Positions 15,017 through 22,823 of a DNA stretch of 54,953 nt are shown here, piece by piece. The stretch lies in assembly GCA_027315115.1 (NCBI GenBank), contig DAHUYQ010000042.1:1-54953 (forward strand), in the 5' to 3' direction. Every line of letters begins with the position of its first letter. The stretch's first letter is position 1. The notes beneath the pieces are model-generated. The model did not search any database. It worked only from the letters and a program-made list of their open reading frames with translations, and was not told the DNA's origin. The stretch is from Solirubrobacterales bacterium (GTDB lineage Bacteria; Actinomycetota; Thermoleophilia; Solirubrobacterales; Solirubrobacteraceae). A program made the translations under genes and the position numbers.

Positions 15017-16338
15017 AAGTCGGTCCTCACGTCCGCCTCCACGGAGTCGTCCGCGAAGCGCAACAGTACCTCACGCGCCTGCCGCGCCGCCGCTGCGCTG
15101 CCGATCGTCTCGCCCGTCCGGCTTTGCACGAGCGCATAGCCGCGCTTCAGCGTGCGCTGCGGATCGTGGGCGTCGAGCGCGAGTGCGAGGCGCGCCAGCT
15201 CGACAGTCCGCTTGCGGCGGGCCTCGCGCGCCGCCCCCTCGGCCTTGCCGCCCACCGCCGCAGCCCGCCGCGAGCTCAGCCGCGCCTCCATCGCGATCCT
15301 TCTGCGTCCGGCGGCGCGGATCTCGCGAAGCTGCTGGTGCAGGCAGTGCCGCTGCCGCAGGAGGTGCTCTCTGGGGGCGCGACAGAGCGAGGCCAGCAGT
15401 CGTGCCCTGCTCAGCACGGCGCGTCCGGCGTCAGCACGTAGCCGCCGGGTCTGCTCGGCGAGAAGGGCGCGCGCCTCGGCGCAGTCCACCGGCACGGCGA
15501 CCTCGGCGGCGTGCGTGGGCGTCGAGCAGCTCGCCGCCGCCACGTCGTCGAGCAGGGTCCTGTCGGTGTGGTGCCCGACCGAGGCGATCACCGGGATCGC
15601 GAGCAGCGCCACGGTCCGGCACAGCGTCTCGTCGCAGAAGCACAGGAGGTCCGCCAGCGAGCCGCCGCCACGCGCGACGATCGCCACCTCGACCTCGCCG
15701 CAGGCGGCCAGGTCCTGGAGCGCCCGCGTGATCGCCGGCGCGGCGTAGCGGTCCTGCACCGGCGCGAAGGCCCACACGATCCGGCCCGCCCACCCGTGCC
15801 GCGCAAGCCCGGCACGCACGTCGTCCCTGGCCTTGCCGCTCTCGGCGCAGACGACGCCGATCGTCCGCGGCAGCGCGGGCAGATGCAGGCGCTTCTGGAT
15901 CTCCAGCAGACCCTCGGCGTCGAGCGCCTTGCGCAGGCGCTCGATCCGCGCGAGCAGGTCGCCCTCGCCCGCGATCCGAAGATCGGAGACCGAGAAGGAG
16001 AAGGATGGGGAGGAGGAGGCGCTGCCGGAGTAGTAGTCGCAGCCGCCCTGGATCACGACCTGCATCCCGTCGGCGATCTCGCCTGCTCGCCGGCGCATCT
16101 GCTCCCAGTCGCCAAGCCACGCCGCGCACGGGATCGCGCCCCCGCCGTCGCGCAGCTCGAAGTAGGCCCGCGCCCGCGAGATGCGCAGGTTGACGACCTC
16201 GCCGATCAGTTGCACCCGCGCGAAGTCGCGCAGCCTGCGCTGCAGCGCCGCCGCATACTCGCCCACCGGGTAGGGGCCCGGCAGGCTGCTCCCCGGTATC
16301 CCGAGCGCGGCGGAGGCGCGTGGCGATTGGTCTGGCAT
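15013..16338 (-). CDS. xseA: Exodeoxyribonuclease VII large subunit
   Basis: The catalytic subunit of exonuclease VII, about 441 residues from ATG 16338. The N-terminal OB-fold (about 20-115) contains LIGEVVNLRISRARAYFELRD. The catalytic core contains the family segments IVARGGGSLADLLCFCDE and VIASVGHHTDRTLLDDVAA. The long C-terminal half is helical and Arg-rich, as expected for the coiled-coil region. An in-frame start at 16440 would add 34 residues of low-complexity sequence, so 16338 is preferred, although neither has a clear ribosome site. It is followed by xseB with an ATGA overlap. Confidence 0.93.
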   Translation of the reverse strand: MPDQSPRASAALGIPGSSLPGPYPVGEYAAALQRRLRDFARVQLIGEVVNLRISRARAYFELRDGGGAIPCAAWLGDWEQMRRRAGEIADGMQVVIQGGCDYYSGSASSSPSFSFSVSDLRIAGEGDLLARIERLRKALDAEGLLEIQKRLHLPALPRTIGVVCAESGKARDDVRAGLARHGWAGRIVWAFAPVQDRYAAPAITRALQDLAACGEVEVAIVARGGGSLADLLCFCDETLCRTVALLAIPVIASVGHHTDRTLLDDVAAASCSTPTHAAEVAVPVDCAEARALLAEQTRRLRADAGRAVLSRARLLASLCRAPREHLLRQRHCLHQQLREIRAAGRRRIAMEARLSSRRAAAVGGKAEGAAREARRKRTVELARLALALDAHDPQRTLKRGYALVQSRTGETIGSAAAARQAREVLLRFADDSVEADVRTDL

Positions 16339-16522
16339 CTGCGAGTCGAGGATAGGGCGGGCGCTCACGCGCACAGGTCCGCCGGCCCCATGATGCGGAG
16401 CTGCCGTCGAAGAAGAACGGCGCAAGACATCTTGTAGCAAGAGATCTCATGTCGCTCTCCGGCATGGCGGTAGGATCGTCACAGGATGGGTCCCTGCCTC
16501 ACACGCCCAAGCGCCTAGCGAG

Positions 16523-17104
16523 ATGGCCAAGACCAGCAAGCGTGGACGCTCGCGAAAGCGCCGCCCGGGGGCGGTGGGCGGCGGTCCTCGCGGCGCCTCA
16601 TCCGCCGAGAGCGAGCAGGACGGGGCGGTGGCGACCGCGCAGAGGCCGCCCAGGCCCGCGCAGAGGTCGCGTCCTCGCGGTCCTGTCCAGACGCCCGTCT
16701 CGCGTCGCTACGGCGAGAGGCCGCGACCGCCGTGGCACCCGCTGCCGCTCTCCGAGCTTCTGATCCTCGTCGGTGCGATCGGAGTGATCGTCGGCCTGCG
16801 TCGCGGCATCTCGCACGGCGGCCCGCCGCTGCTCGCCGGGATTGCGGCGGTGGCGCTCGGCACGCTGGAGGTGACCTTGCGAGAGCACCGCAGCGGATTT
16901 CGCTCCCACACCGTGATGCTCGCGGCGCTCCCGGTCGTGGTGTTCCACTCCGTGGTCGCGCTCGTGATCTCGGCGTTTGCGCGCATCCCCGCGATCGCGA
17001 CGGTCGGCCTGCTGGGCCTCGACCTGATCCTCTTCCTGGCGATGTTCAAGCTGCTGCGCACCAACTTCCTCACCGCCCGCACGCGGACGGCCGGCCGCGG
17101 CTGA
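16523..17104 (+). CDS. Hypothetical membrane protein with basic N-terminal tail
   Basis: A 193-residue protein. The first 70 residues are rich in Arg, Pro, Gly and Ser and are probably cytoplasmic. Four hydrophobic segments follow, at about 77-92, 101-115, 130-152 and 158-177. No known domain is recognised. A TAGGAT hexamer at 16470-16475 may be the -10 of its promoter, leaving a leader of about 45 bases. It is divergent from xseA. The function is unknown. Confidence 0.7.
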   Translation: MAKTSKRGRSRKRRPGAVGGGPRGASSAESEQDGAVATAQRPPRPAQRSRPRGPVQTPVSRRYGERPRPPWHPLPLSELLILVGAIGVIVGLRRGISHGGPPLLAGIAAVALGTLEVTLREHRSGFRSHTVMLAALPVVVFHSVVALVISAFARIPAIATVGLLGLDLILFLAMFKLLRTNFLTARTRTAGRG

Positions 17105-17148
17105 GCGCAGCCGAGGGCTCGGCGCTGCGTCGCGTCCCGCCGCCTCGC

Positions 17149-17215
17149 GCCGTCGCCCCGCGCGCGCCGTGGCCCCGCGCGCGCCGTGGCCCCGCGCGCC
17201 GTCGTCCCGCGCGCG
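17149..17215. repeat. GC-only short tandem repeat, period about 17
   Basis: A run built from two near-identical 17-base units (GCCCCGCGCGCGCCGTG) plus degenerate copies on each side. It lies between two convergent genes. It contains almost no A or T and could pair with itself. A terminator role or simple slippage expansion are both possible. Confidence 0.6.
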
Positions 17216-17219
17216 TGTC

Positions 17220-17492
17220 CTACGAGGCGCCGCTGAGCGAAGGCAGGTGGGGCTCGCCGGTGTGCGCGGCCTCGCCCTCGTCCCGGCCTGCGCGGCTGAG
17301 CTGCTCCAGGCGCGCGATCTCCTTCTCGCCCAGCACGCGCGCGGGATGGTCGGAGGGCAGTCCTGCGATCAGAGCTCGGATGCGGTTGCGTAGCTGCAAT
17401 GCGAAGTGAGGGGTGGAGGCGCCCATGAGCTGGCGCACGTCCTCGACGGTCGGCTCGTGGGCGAGCCTGCGTGGGTCCTCTGCTTGACTCAT
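17220..17492 (-). CDS. Hypothetical 90-residue protein
   Basis: A small soluble protein starting at ATG 17492, which follows an AGAGG-type ribosome site. It has a conserved-looking core (EPTVEDVRQLMGASTPHFAL, then LRNRIRALIAGLPSDHPAR) that is probably helical, and a variable acidic/Gly tail. The longer frame to 17555 is less likely. It lies downstream of a lipoprotein gene on the same strand, 52 bases away. No function can be assigned. Confidence 0.7.
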   Translation of the reverse strand: MSQAEDPRRLAHEPTVEDVRQLMGASTPHFALQLRNRIRALIAGLPSDHPARVLGEKEIARLEQLSRAGRDEGEAAHTGEPHLPSLSGAS

Positions 17493-17544
17493 GTGCTGCC
17501 TCTGGATGTCCGCGTTGTCAGTGAAGGCCCTGTGATCTCGTCCA

Positions 17545-18756
17545 TCAGGGCACAAGGCTCGGCTGGGAGGTGGCGCTCGAGCGGGGGATGCTGCGCAGAA
17601 GCGAGTCCAGCTTGGACTGCGTCGTGAGCGAGATCGCCTGCTGATCGCCGATCAGCCAGCCGCGATTGTAGACCCCGCGGACCGGCAGCGATTCCGGGGT
17701 GTGGCCGTAGCCGGGCTGGATGTCGCGCAGGTAGCGGGCAAGCTCGCCGGGAACGCCTTCCGCGCCGGTGAGCAGCACCATCGGGGCGTACTCGCCGGTC
17801 GAGGAGAGCAGCGCCGCGGCGGGGGCGTCCAGCGGCCTGCTGCTGCGCGCGAAGACGATCCCATGTCCGGGTTCCTGCACGCCCCAGCCAAAGTGCCCGT
17901 TGGTGTAGGCGGCGACCTTGATCGCGTTTTCGACCGGGCCCGTGGCGCCGATCCGTGTCACTTCGCCAAGGCCCTGCAGCGAGGAGATCGCCGCGGTGCC
18001 GATCGCGCTTTCGGGGCCGACCGCATAGGTGGCAGGGCGTCCCAGGCGAACGAGCGCCGCTCTGGTCGCGGCCGGCATCCCCCTGGAGCTCACGAACAGG
18101 ATCGGCGCTCCGCTCTCGGCGGCGAGCCCGGCGGCCGGCATCGACAGCGCGGCCGGCGCCGCGGCGCCGGCGATGATCGCCGCATCCGTGCGGCCGCCGT
18201 GCAGGAGGCCGACGAGCCTGGCGATCCCCGCCGCGAGCGCGTACGGCGTGGCGCCCCTCAGCGTGAGGGCGCGATAGCCCGCCGGCGCGCTCACGCCCAC
18301 GGCGATCACCTGCGCGCCGCCGAGGGCCGGGGAGCCGGATGGCCTCATCGCCTTCAGCGCGGCCGCGCTGGCGGGCGCAAGCCCGCTGCCTTGCGCGTAG
18401 AGGATCGGCGCCCGCAGCGGCGCCGCCGCCAGCGCGGATGCCGCGAGCGCGGCCGGCCAGTCGCTTTCCGGCGCGATCACGACCGCCCGCGGTCTGGTGG
18501 TCGGCGTGAAGCCCGGATAGACGGCGCGGGCCACGGCGGCGGCGTCCAGCGCCGCCGAGCTGCCGCCCAGACGCGTGGTGCTGGCGGTGGCGATGCCGCC
18601 CGCCCCGGAGCTCCCGAGCAGCGTGCTGGGCTGCCCCGACCCGCCGCCCCCCGTCGTGGAGGACTGCGAGGAGGACGTGCTCACGGGGCTCTTCCCGCAG
18701 CCGGCGATCAGCAGCGCCAGCGCTGCCAGCAGCATCGATGACTTGGCCCGCCGCAT
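17545..18756 (-). CDS. Lipoprotein with cell-wall-binding-repeat-like domain
   Basis: A 403-residue protein starting at ATG 18756. The N-terminus is a lipoprotein signal ending in a lipobox, ALLIAGCGKS, then a Ser/Thr/Gly-rich linker to about residue 65. The rest has repeated alternating motifs (RAVVIAPESDWPAALAASAL, GAPILYAQGSG, ILFVSSRGMPAATRAALVRL, TYAVGPESAI) in the style of cell wall binding repeat 2 (PF04122). It is probably anchored to the outer face of the membrane. A TAAGCT hexamer on the minus strand (18765-18770) lies eight bases before the ATG. The longer minus-strand frame, which runs through the riboswitch and the NlpC/P60 gene, is not credible. Confidence 0.82.
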   Translation of the reverse strand: MRRAKSSMLLAALALLIAGCGKSPVSTSSSQSSTTGGGGSGQPSTLLGSSGAGGIATASTTRLGGSSAALDAAAVARAVYPGFTPTTRPRAVVIAPESDWPAALAASALAAAPLRAPILYAQGSGLAPASAAALKAMRPSGSPALGGAQVIAVGVSAPAGYRALTLRGATPYALAAGIARLVGLLHGGRTDAAIIAGAAAPAALSMPAAGLAAESGAPILFVSSRGMPAATRAALVRLGRPATYAVGPESAIGTAAISSLQGLGEVTRIGATGPVENAIKVAAYTNGHFGWGVQEPGHGIVFARSSRPLDAPAAALLSSTGEYAPMVLLTGAEGVPGELARYLRDIQPGYGHTPESLPVRGVYNRGWLIGDQQAISLTTQSKLDSLLRSIPRSSATSQPSLVP

Positions 18757-18893
18757 CGCGGGGCAGCTTAGACCCTGACAGCGACGCTCACGCCGGGGCG
18801 CTCCGATACCGGAAAATGGAGCAAGAAGGTTGCGCGCCGCTGTCACACGGACCGCATGCGCTGCAACCGTCCTTGCAGTCTGGTAGCGTGCCC

Positions 18894-19026
18894 GCCGCAA
18901 CGCCGAATCTCTGACCAGATGCCAGAGAACGGGGGACCCATGTTGTTGGGGCGAGTCTCGCGGTAGATCCGTGGGAGGCGCAGGCTCTTTCAGCGCCAGC
19001 CCGTCAGCTAACCCCGCAGGCCGACG
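18894..19026 (+). promoter_or_regulatory. c-di-AMP riboswitch (ydaO/yuaA class)
   Basis: The leader of the NlpC/P60 gene contains the conserved blocks of the ydaO/yuaA motif in order. These are CGCCGAATCT, a variable stem closing with AGAGAACGGGGGACCCA, TTGGGGCGAGTCTCGC, a GCGCAGGCTCTTT...GCGCC stem, then the terminal CCCGTCAGCTAACCCCGCAGG. This class binds c-di-AMP and usually lowers expression of cell-wall hydrolase or potassium transport genes when the ligand is high. In actinobacteria it typically precedes NlpC/P60 or Rpf-type genes, as here. The outer boundaries are approximate. Confidence 0.93.
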
Positions 19027-19038
19027 AAAGAGGTAGCT

Positions 19039-19869
19039 GTGCGGGCACGAGCCCTTATCACCATGCTTTCGAGCGTCGCAATCGCCGTTGCAGTCGTTCC
19101 GGTGGCCGCGAACGCCGCGACGAACGCGTCCGCCTCGGCCACCTCCACGACCGGCGGCACCACGGCTGCGCCGCCCGCGACCGAATCCGCCGGGGGCTCC
19201 GGCGCGAGCAAGGCGAGCAAGACGAGCAAGAAGTTCAAGGGCAAGAGGGCCAAGACGGTCTGGATGACCGTCCACGCGCCGATCACGGCTCCCACGCCGA
19301 AGCTGGAATACGACGGCCCGATCTATGAGCTGCTGGAAGGCAAAGTGGTGCCCTATGTGGCGCCGCCGCCTGCCAACACGGTGCTCGGCAGCACCGGTGG
19401 AGACCCCGTCGCGATCGCCGCCGAAGGCCGGCCGAAGCTGCTGGTCCCGGGGGCGACCGCCGAGCTGATCGAAGGTCTCGCCGCGGCGCCGGAGGAAGCC
19501 CCGAAGGCCGTCCAGGAGATGATCTGGAACGCCAACCAGATCATCGGCAAACCGTATGTCTACGGTGGCGGGCACGGCTCCTTCAAGTCCTACGGGTACG
19601 ACTGCTCCGGCACGGTCTCCTATGCGCTGCACGGTGGGAGCCTGATCAAGACGCCTATGGACTCCTCGGAAATGATGCGCTGGGGCGGCAAGGGCATCGG
19701 CCGTTGGGTCACTGTCTTCGCCAACCCCGGGCACGCGTACATGACGATCGCGGGCCTGCGACTGGACACGAGCCCGGTCGACGATCCCTCGAATCAGAAC
19801 GGCCCGCGCTGGCGCCCGCTGCGGCCCGAAAACGCCGGGTTCGTGATGCGCCACCCCGTCGGCCTCTAG
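19039..19869 (+). CDS. Secreted NlpC/P60-family peptidoglycan hydrolase under c-di-AMP riboswitch control
   Basis: A 276-residue protein. The signal peptide (about 1-27) ends at VAANA. A Ser/Thr/Ala and then Lys-rich linker follows (about 28-72), then an uncharacterised beta segment. The NlpC/P60 fold starts at about 160, with KPYVYGGGHGSFKSYGYDCS carrying nucleophile Cys189 and His232 in NPGHAYMTIAG. These enzymes cut peptide crosslinks in the cell wall. The GTG start at 19039 follows an AGAGG ribosome site directly after the riboswitch, so ligand binding could affect elongation or initiation. A perfect 12-bp hairpin lies after the stop. Confidence 0.92.
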   Translation: MRARALITMLSSVAIAVAVVPVAANAATNASASATSTTGGTTAAPPATESAGGSGASKASKTSKKFKGKRAKTVWMTVHAPITAPTPKLEYDGPIYELLEGKVVPYVAPPPANTVLGSTGGDPVAIAAEGRPKLLVPGATAELIEGLAAAPEEAPKAVQEMIWNANQIIGKPYVYGGGHGSFKSYGYDCSGTVSYALHGGSLIKTPMDSSEMMRWGGKGIGRWVTVFANPGHAYMTIAGLRLDTSPVDDPSNQNGPRWRPLRPENAGFVMRHPVGL

Positions 19870-19888
19870 CAGACCGTCCCGAACATCC

Positions 19889-19920
19889 GCGAGCGCCGTG
19901 TCTTGCACCACGGCGCTCGC
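19889..19920 (+). terminator. Hairpin after the NlpC/P60 gene
   Basis: GCGAGCGCCGTG (19889-19900) and CACGGCGCTCGC (19909-19920) form a perfect 12-bp stem with an eight-base loop, 20 bases after the stop codon. There is no clear U-tract, so it could terminate weakly or protect the transcript end. Confidence 0.65.
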
Positions 19921-19993
19921 ACCAAACCCGCTGCGCGCGAGCTGAAACTCGGCTACGCTTGAGACTCCCGCCGATGACCCACAGGAGGAACGC

Positions 19994-20779
19994 ATGGCCG
20001 GCTTGACCGGGCGCATGTCAACAGTCGTCAAGGCCAAGGTCTCCAAACTGCTCGACCGAGCCGAAGACCCTGCCGAGACGCTCGACTACAGCTACCAGAG
20101 GCAGGTCGAACAGCTTCAGAACGTCAAGAAGGGCATCGCGGACGTCGTGACCGCGAAGAAGCGCCTGCAGATGCAGGAGAGCACCCTAAAGCAGCAGCTC
20201 GTCAAGCTCGACACCCAGGCGCGCCAGGCGCTCTCCGCCGGCCAGGAAGACCTCGCCAAGGCCGCGCTCGAACGCAAGAACGTCGCACAGACCGAGCTGC
20301 AGTCGCTCGACACCCAGGTCGCCGAACTGGAAGACCAGCAGCAGAAGCTGACCGACTCCGAGCAGAAGCTGCGCACCAAGATCGAAGCCTTCCGAACCAA
20401 GAAGGAGGTCATCAAGGCGCAGTACTCCGCCGCCGAGGCGCAGGTCCGCATCTCCGAGGCCGCGACCGGAGTGGGCGAGCAGATGGCCGATGTCGGGCTC
20501 GCGATGCAGCGCGCCGTCGACAAGACCGAAAACATGCGAGCGCGCGCCGACGCCGTGCAGGAGCTCGAAGCCGCCGGCGCCTTCGAAGACGTCACCCAGC
20601 TCGGCCCCGGCGAAGACGACATCGACCGGCAGCTCAAAGCTCTCTCCAGCTCCTCCGCCGTCGATGACGAACTGGCCAAGATGAAGGCCGAGGTCGGTCA
20701 GGGCGGCGCCGCGTCGGGCCCCGGCCAGCTCGGGGCAGGTGGCGGCGAGGCCGCTCCTTCCGGCGAGCAGGGCGCATGA
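19994..20779 (+). CDS. pspA: PspA/IM30-family protein
   Basis: A 261-residue, almost entirely helical protein with a long coiled coil (about 20-190). It opens with an amphipathic segment, AGLTGRMSTVVKAKVSKLLDR, and then DYSYQRQVEQLQNVKKGIAD, the standard PspA start. PspA assembles on stressed inner membranes and limits proton leakage. The C-terminus is Gly/Ala-rich. A strong AGGAGG site lies before the ATG, and a TACGCT hexamer is at 19954-19959. Its ATGA overlap with the next gene couples it to PspAA. No PspF-like activator is present, which fits actinobacteria. Confidence 0.95.
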   Translation: MAGLTGRMSTVVKAKVSKLLDRAEDPAETLDYSYQRQVEQLQNVKKGIADVVTAKKRLQMQESTLKQQLVKLDTQARQALSAGQEDLAKAALERKNVAQTELQSLDTQVAELEDQQQKLTDSEQKLRTKIEAFRTKKEVIKAQYSAAEAQVRISEAATGVGEQMADVGLAMQRAVDKTENMRARADAVQELEAAGAFEDVTQLGPGEDDIDRQLKALSSSSAVDDELAKMKAEVGQGGAASGPGQLGAGGGEAAPSGEQGA

Positions 20780-21051
20780 TCGTCCGCATCTCCGGCGAGA
20801 ACCAGTACCGCCTCGCCGACTTGGACGGGCCTTTCAACGCGCTCGACAACGCGGTCGTCAGTGCTGTCGAAGCGGACGACCAGGCCGCGTTCACCTCCTC
20901 CTACAAGGCGTTGCTCGACTACGTGCGCAGCAACGGAGAGCCCGTGCCGGCGGACGATCTGGAGCCCTCCGACCTGATCATTCCACCCGCCGACCTGACG
21001 CTTGCCGAGGCACGGCGGGAGTTCAGCGGCGAGGGGCTGATCCCGGACTGA
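20776..21051 (+). CDS. PspA-associated protein PspAA
   Basis: A 91-residue protein that matches the PspAA pattern: it begins MIVRISGENQYRL, continues with NALDNAVVSAVEADDQAAF, and ends DLIIPPADLTLAEARREF then GEGLIPD. PspAA is a small alpha/beta domain encoded next to PspA in actinobacteria and archaea. It is thought to work with PspA at the membrane; its mechanism is not established. Start overlaps the pspA stop by four bases. Its stop lies six bases from the convergent PspAB gene. Confidence 0.9.
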   Translation: MIVRISGENQYRLADLDGPFNALDNAVVSAVEADDQAAFTSSYKALLDYVRSNGEPVPADDLEPSDLIIPPADLTLAEARREFSGEGLIPD

Positions 21052-21057
21052 ACGGCA

Positions 21058-21714
21058 TCAGATCGGGATGCCCCAGAGCGGGAACCAGCGCTCCAGCTCG
21101 GGGTCGATCGGCAGCTCGGAGGAGATCTGCGCCTTGATCTGCAGCTCTCGCTCGGTCGAGCGTTCGCCTGCGTCGGGGGCGCCGCCCCCGGAGCCCCCGT
21201 AGCTGGATGCGGTGGAGGAGGTGCTGGATGTCGCGGCGCCGGCGCCCTTTGGCACGAAGGGGTACCAGTAGCCGCGCTTGTAGTTGTAGATGAAGTAGAC
21301 GCGCCGCTTCTGCGCGTCGTGGAAGGAGAACACCGCGCACAGGAGCCGCTCTCCGTGACCGGCCGACTCGATCGAGCTGGAGACCGCGTTGATGCCGACG
21401 GCGAGGTCTTCAACGCTGGAGCTGTCGGTGGGGTTGCTCAGCACCATCCAGCGGTAGCCGTACGCGTCGGTTTGAGTCTGCACCTGGGTGCCGTTCTCGG
21501 AGCCCGTTTCGCGGACCACGTCTTCCATTTCCTTGATCGCCGCTTCGAAGTCCGAGTTGGAGAGCGGCTGGAAGACGATCGCCGCGCGCCCGTCCGGCTC
21601 GATGCCATGCTCGGCCTGCAGCGTGACGTAGGCGGTCGTGATCGCGAACAGCCGGTCTTTGGCGGCCGGGCCCTTGACCTGGTGGCGGCCGGTGAGGATG
21701 TCGCGCAGGCTCAT
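21058..21714 (-). CDS. PspA-associated protein PspAB
   Basis: A 218-residue soluble protein. It opens with MSLRDILTGRHQVKGPAAKDRLFAITTAYVTL and contains GRAAIVFQPLSNSDFEAAIKEME and YNYKRGYWYPFVPK; the end is LERWFPLWGIPI. This is the PspAB family, which is found next to HtpX and PspA-type genes. A Ser/Gly linker of about 25 residues breaks the conserved core near residue 160. It sits 51 bases after htpX on the same strand and is convergent with pspA-pspAA. A role in membrane stress is inferred from genomic association. Confidence 0.85.
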   Translation of the reverse strand: MSLRDILTGRHQVKGPAAKDRLFAITTAYVTLQAEHGIEPDGRAAIVFQPLSNSDFEAAIKEMEDVVRETGSENGTQVQTQTDAYGYRWMVLSNPTDSSSVEDLAVGINAVSSSIESAGHGERLLCAVFSFHDAQKRRVYFIYNYKRGYWYPFVPKGAGAATSSTSSTASSYGGSGGGAPDAGERSTERELQIKAQISSELPIDPELERWFPLWGIPI

Positions 21715-21765
21715 CTAGGTGTCGCGATGCAGGCGCCGGTGCTCAGGATCTCGGCCGGGAGCCCG

Positions 21766-22683
21766 TCAGGCCCCGGTGCCCTGAAGCTGGGCCTCCAGCC
21801 GGCTGAGCGCCGCCAGGCGCTTGTCCAGCGGCGGGTGGTCGGAGAAGATGTTCATCAGCGAGCGCTTGGCCCGGGCGGGGACGATGAAGAACGCGCTCAT
21901 GCCTTCGGCGACCCGCATGTCCTGGCTGGGGACGCGTTCGATCCCGCCGCTGATCTTGATCAGCGCGGAGGAGAGCGCCGACGGCCTGCCGGTCAGCACA
22001 GCCGAGCCGCGGTCGGCGGCGAACTCGCGATAGCGCGAAAGCGCCTGCAGCAGCAGGAAGGAGATCGCGTAGACGACGATCGAGACGAGCATCACCATCG
22101 CGATGCCCGTCTCTTCTTCGCGATTGCGGCCGTAGCCGCCGCCGAAGCCTCCGCCGAAGAAGAGCGCGAATTGGGCGATCATCGCGGCCAGGGTCGCGAA
22201 GAAGCTGGCGAGCGTCATCACCATCACGTCTTTGTTGACCACGTGCGTGAGCTCGTGGGCCATCACGCCTTCGAGCTCGCTGGTGTCGAGCATCTGCAGG
22301 ATGCCGGTGGTCGCGCACACCGTCGCCGTCTTCTTGGAGCGGCCCATCGCGAAGGCGTTGGGCATCTGGGTGTTCATCACGCAGACTTTCGGCTTGGGCA
22401 GATCTGCCTGCACGCAGAGCCGCTCGATGATGCCGTGCAGCTCCGGCGCTTCCTGTGGGGAGACCTCTCTGGCGCCGAGCGCCGCGAGCGCGATCTTGTC
22501 CGAGGTGAAGAGCTGGAACAGCAGCAGCGCGCCGGCGATGATCGCGATCATCACGGCGCCCGCTCCGGCCGCGAACAGCACGCCGATCAGCAGGACGTAC
22601 ACGAGCCCCAGCAGGAGCATCGTGAACATCATCCTGACCTGCAGGCCGGTGTCTTTGCCGAAGTTGGAGTGGGAGGACGCCAT
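21766..22683 (-). CDS. htpX: M48-family membrane metalloprotease HtpX
   Basis: A 305-residue protein starting at ATG 22683. Membrane helices at about 18-58 are followed by the zinc site HELTH at 143-147, two more hydrophobic segments (about 155-175 and 190-212) and the third ligand region REFAADR at about 223. HtpX degrades damaged membrane proteins, and this fits with its PspAB neighbour. The upstream in-frame extension to 22842 overlaps the lysA promoter and has no conserved sequence, so it is dropped. No good ribosome site is visible at the chosen start. Confidence 0.93.
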   Translation of the reverse strand: MASSHSNFGKDTGLQVRMMFTMLLLGLVYVLLIGVLFAAGAGAVMIAIIAGALLLFQLFTSDKIALAALGAREVSPQEAPELHGIIERLCVQADLPKPKVCVMNTQMPNAFAMGRSKKTATVCATTGILQMLDTSELEGVMAHELTHVVNKDVMVMTLASFFATLAAMIAQFALFFGGGFGGGYGRNREEETGIAMVMLVSIVVYAISFLLLQALSRYREFAADRGSAVLTGRPSALSSALIKISGGIERVPSQDMRVAEGMSAFFIVPARAKRSLMNIFSDHPPLDKRLAALSRLEAQLQGTGA

Positions 22684-22787
22684 GAGGTGATTGTGGCAGA
22701 AGGGATGGTCCGATTCGACCGGTCGCCGCCGGATAGGAGGTGTCGGAGACAGTCTGGGCCTGAATCTGGCGCCGAGCGTGGAGCCGC

Positions 22788-22817
22788 CTGACAACCAGGG
22801 GCTCGGCACGCGATAAT
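22788..22817 (+). promoter_or_regulatory. lysA operon promoter, probably leaderless
   Basis: CTGACA (22788-22793), an 18-base spacer and GATAAT (22812-22817) form a good housekeeping-type promoter. GTG 22824 follows only six bases later, so transcription should start at the initiation codon. It is the clearest -35/-10 pair in the window and would drive lysA-hom-thrC-thrB. Confidence 0.65.
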
Positions 22818-22823
22818 CGGGGG

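Noticed and set aside
18757..20046. N-terminal extension of the minus-strand lipoprotein gene
   Set aside because: The extension would be antisense to the riboswitch and the NlpC/P60 gene, while a perfect lipoprotein signal starts at 18756.
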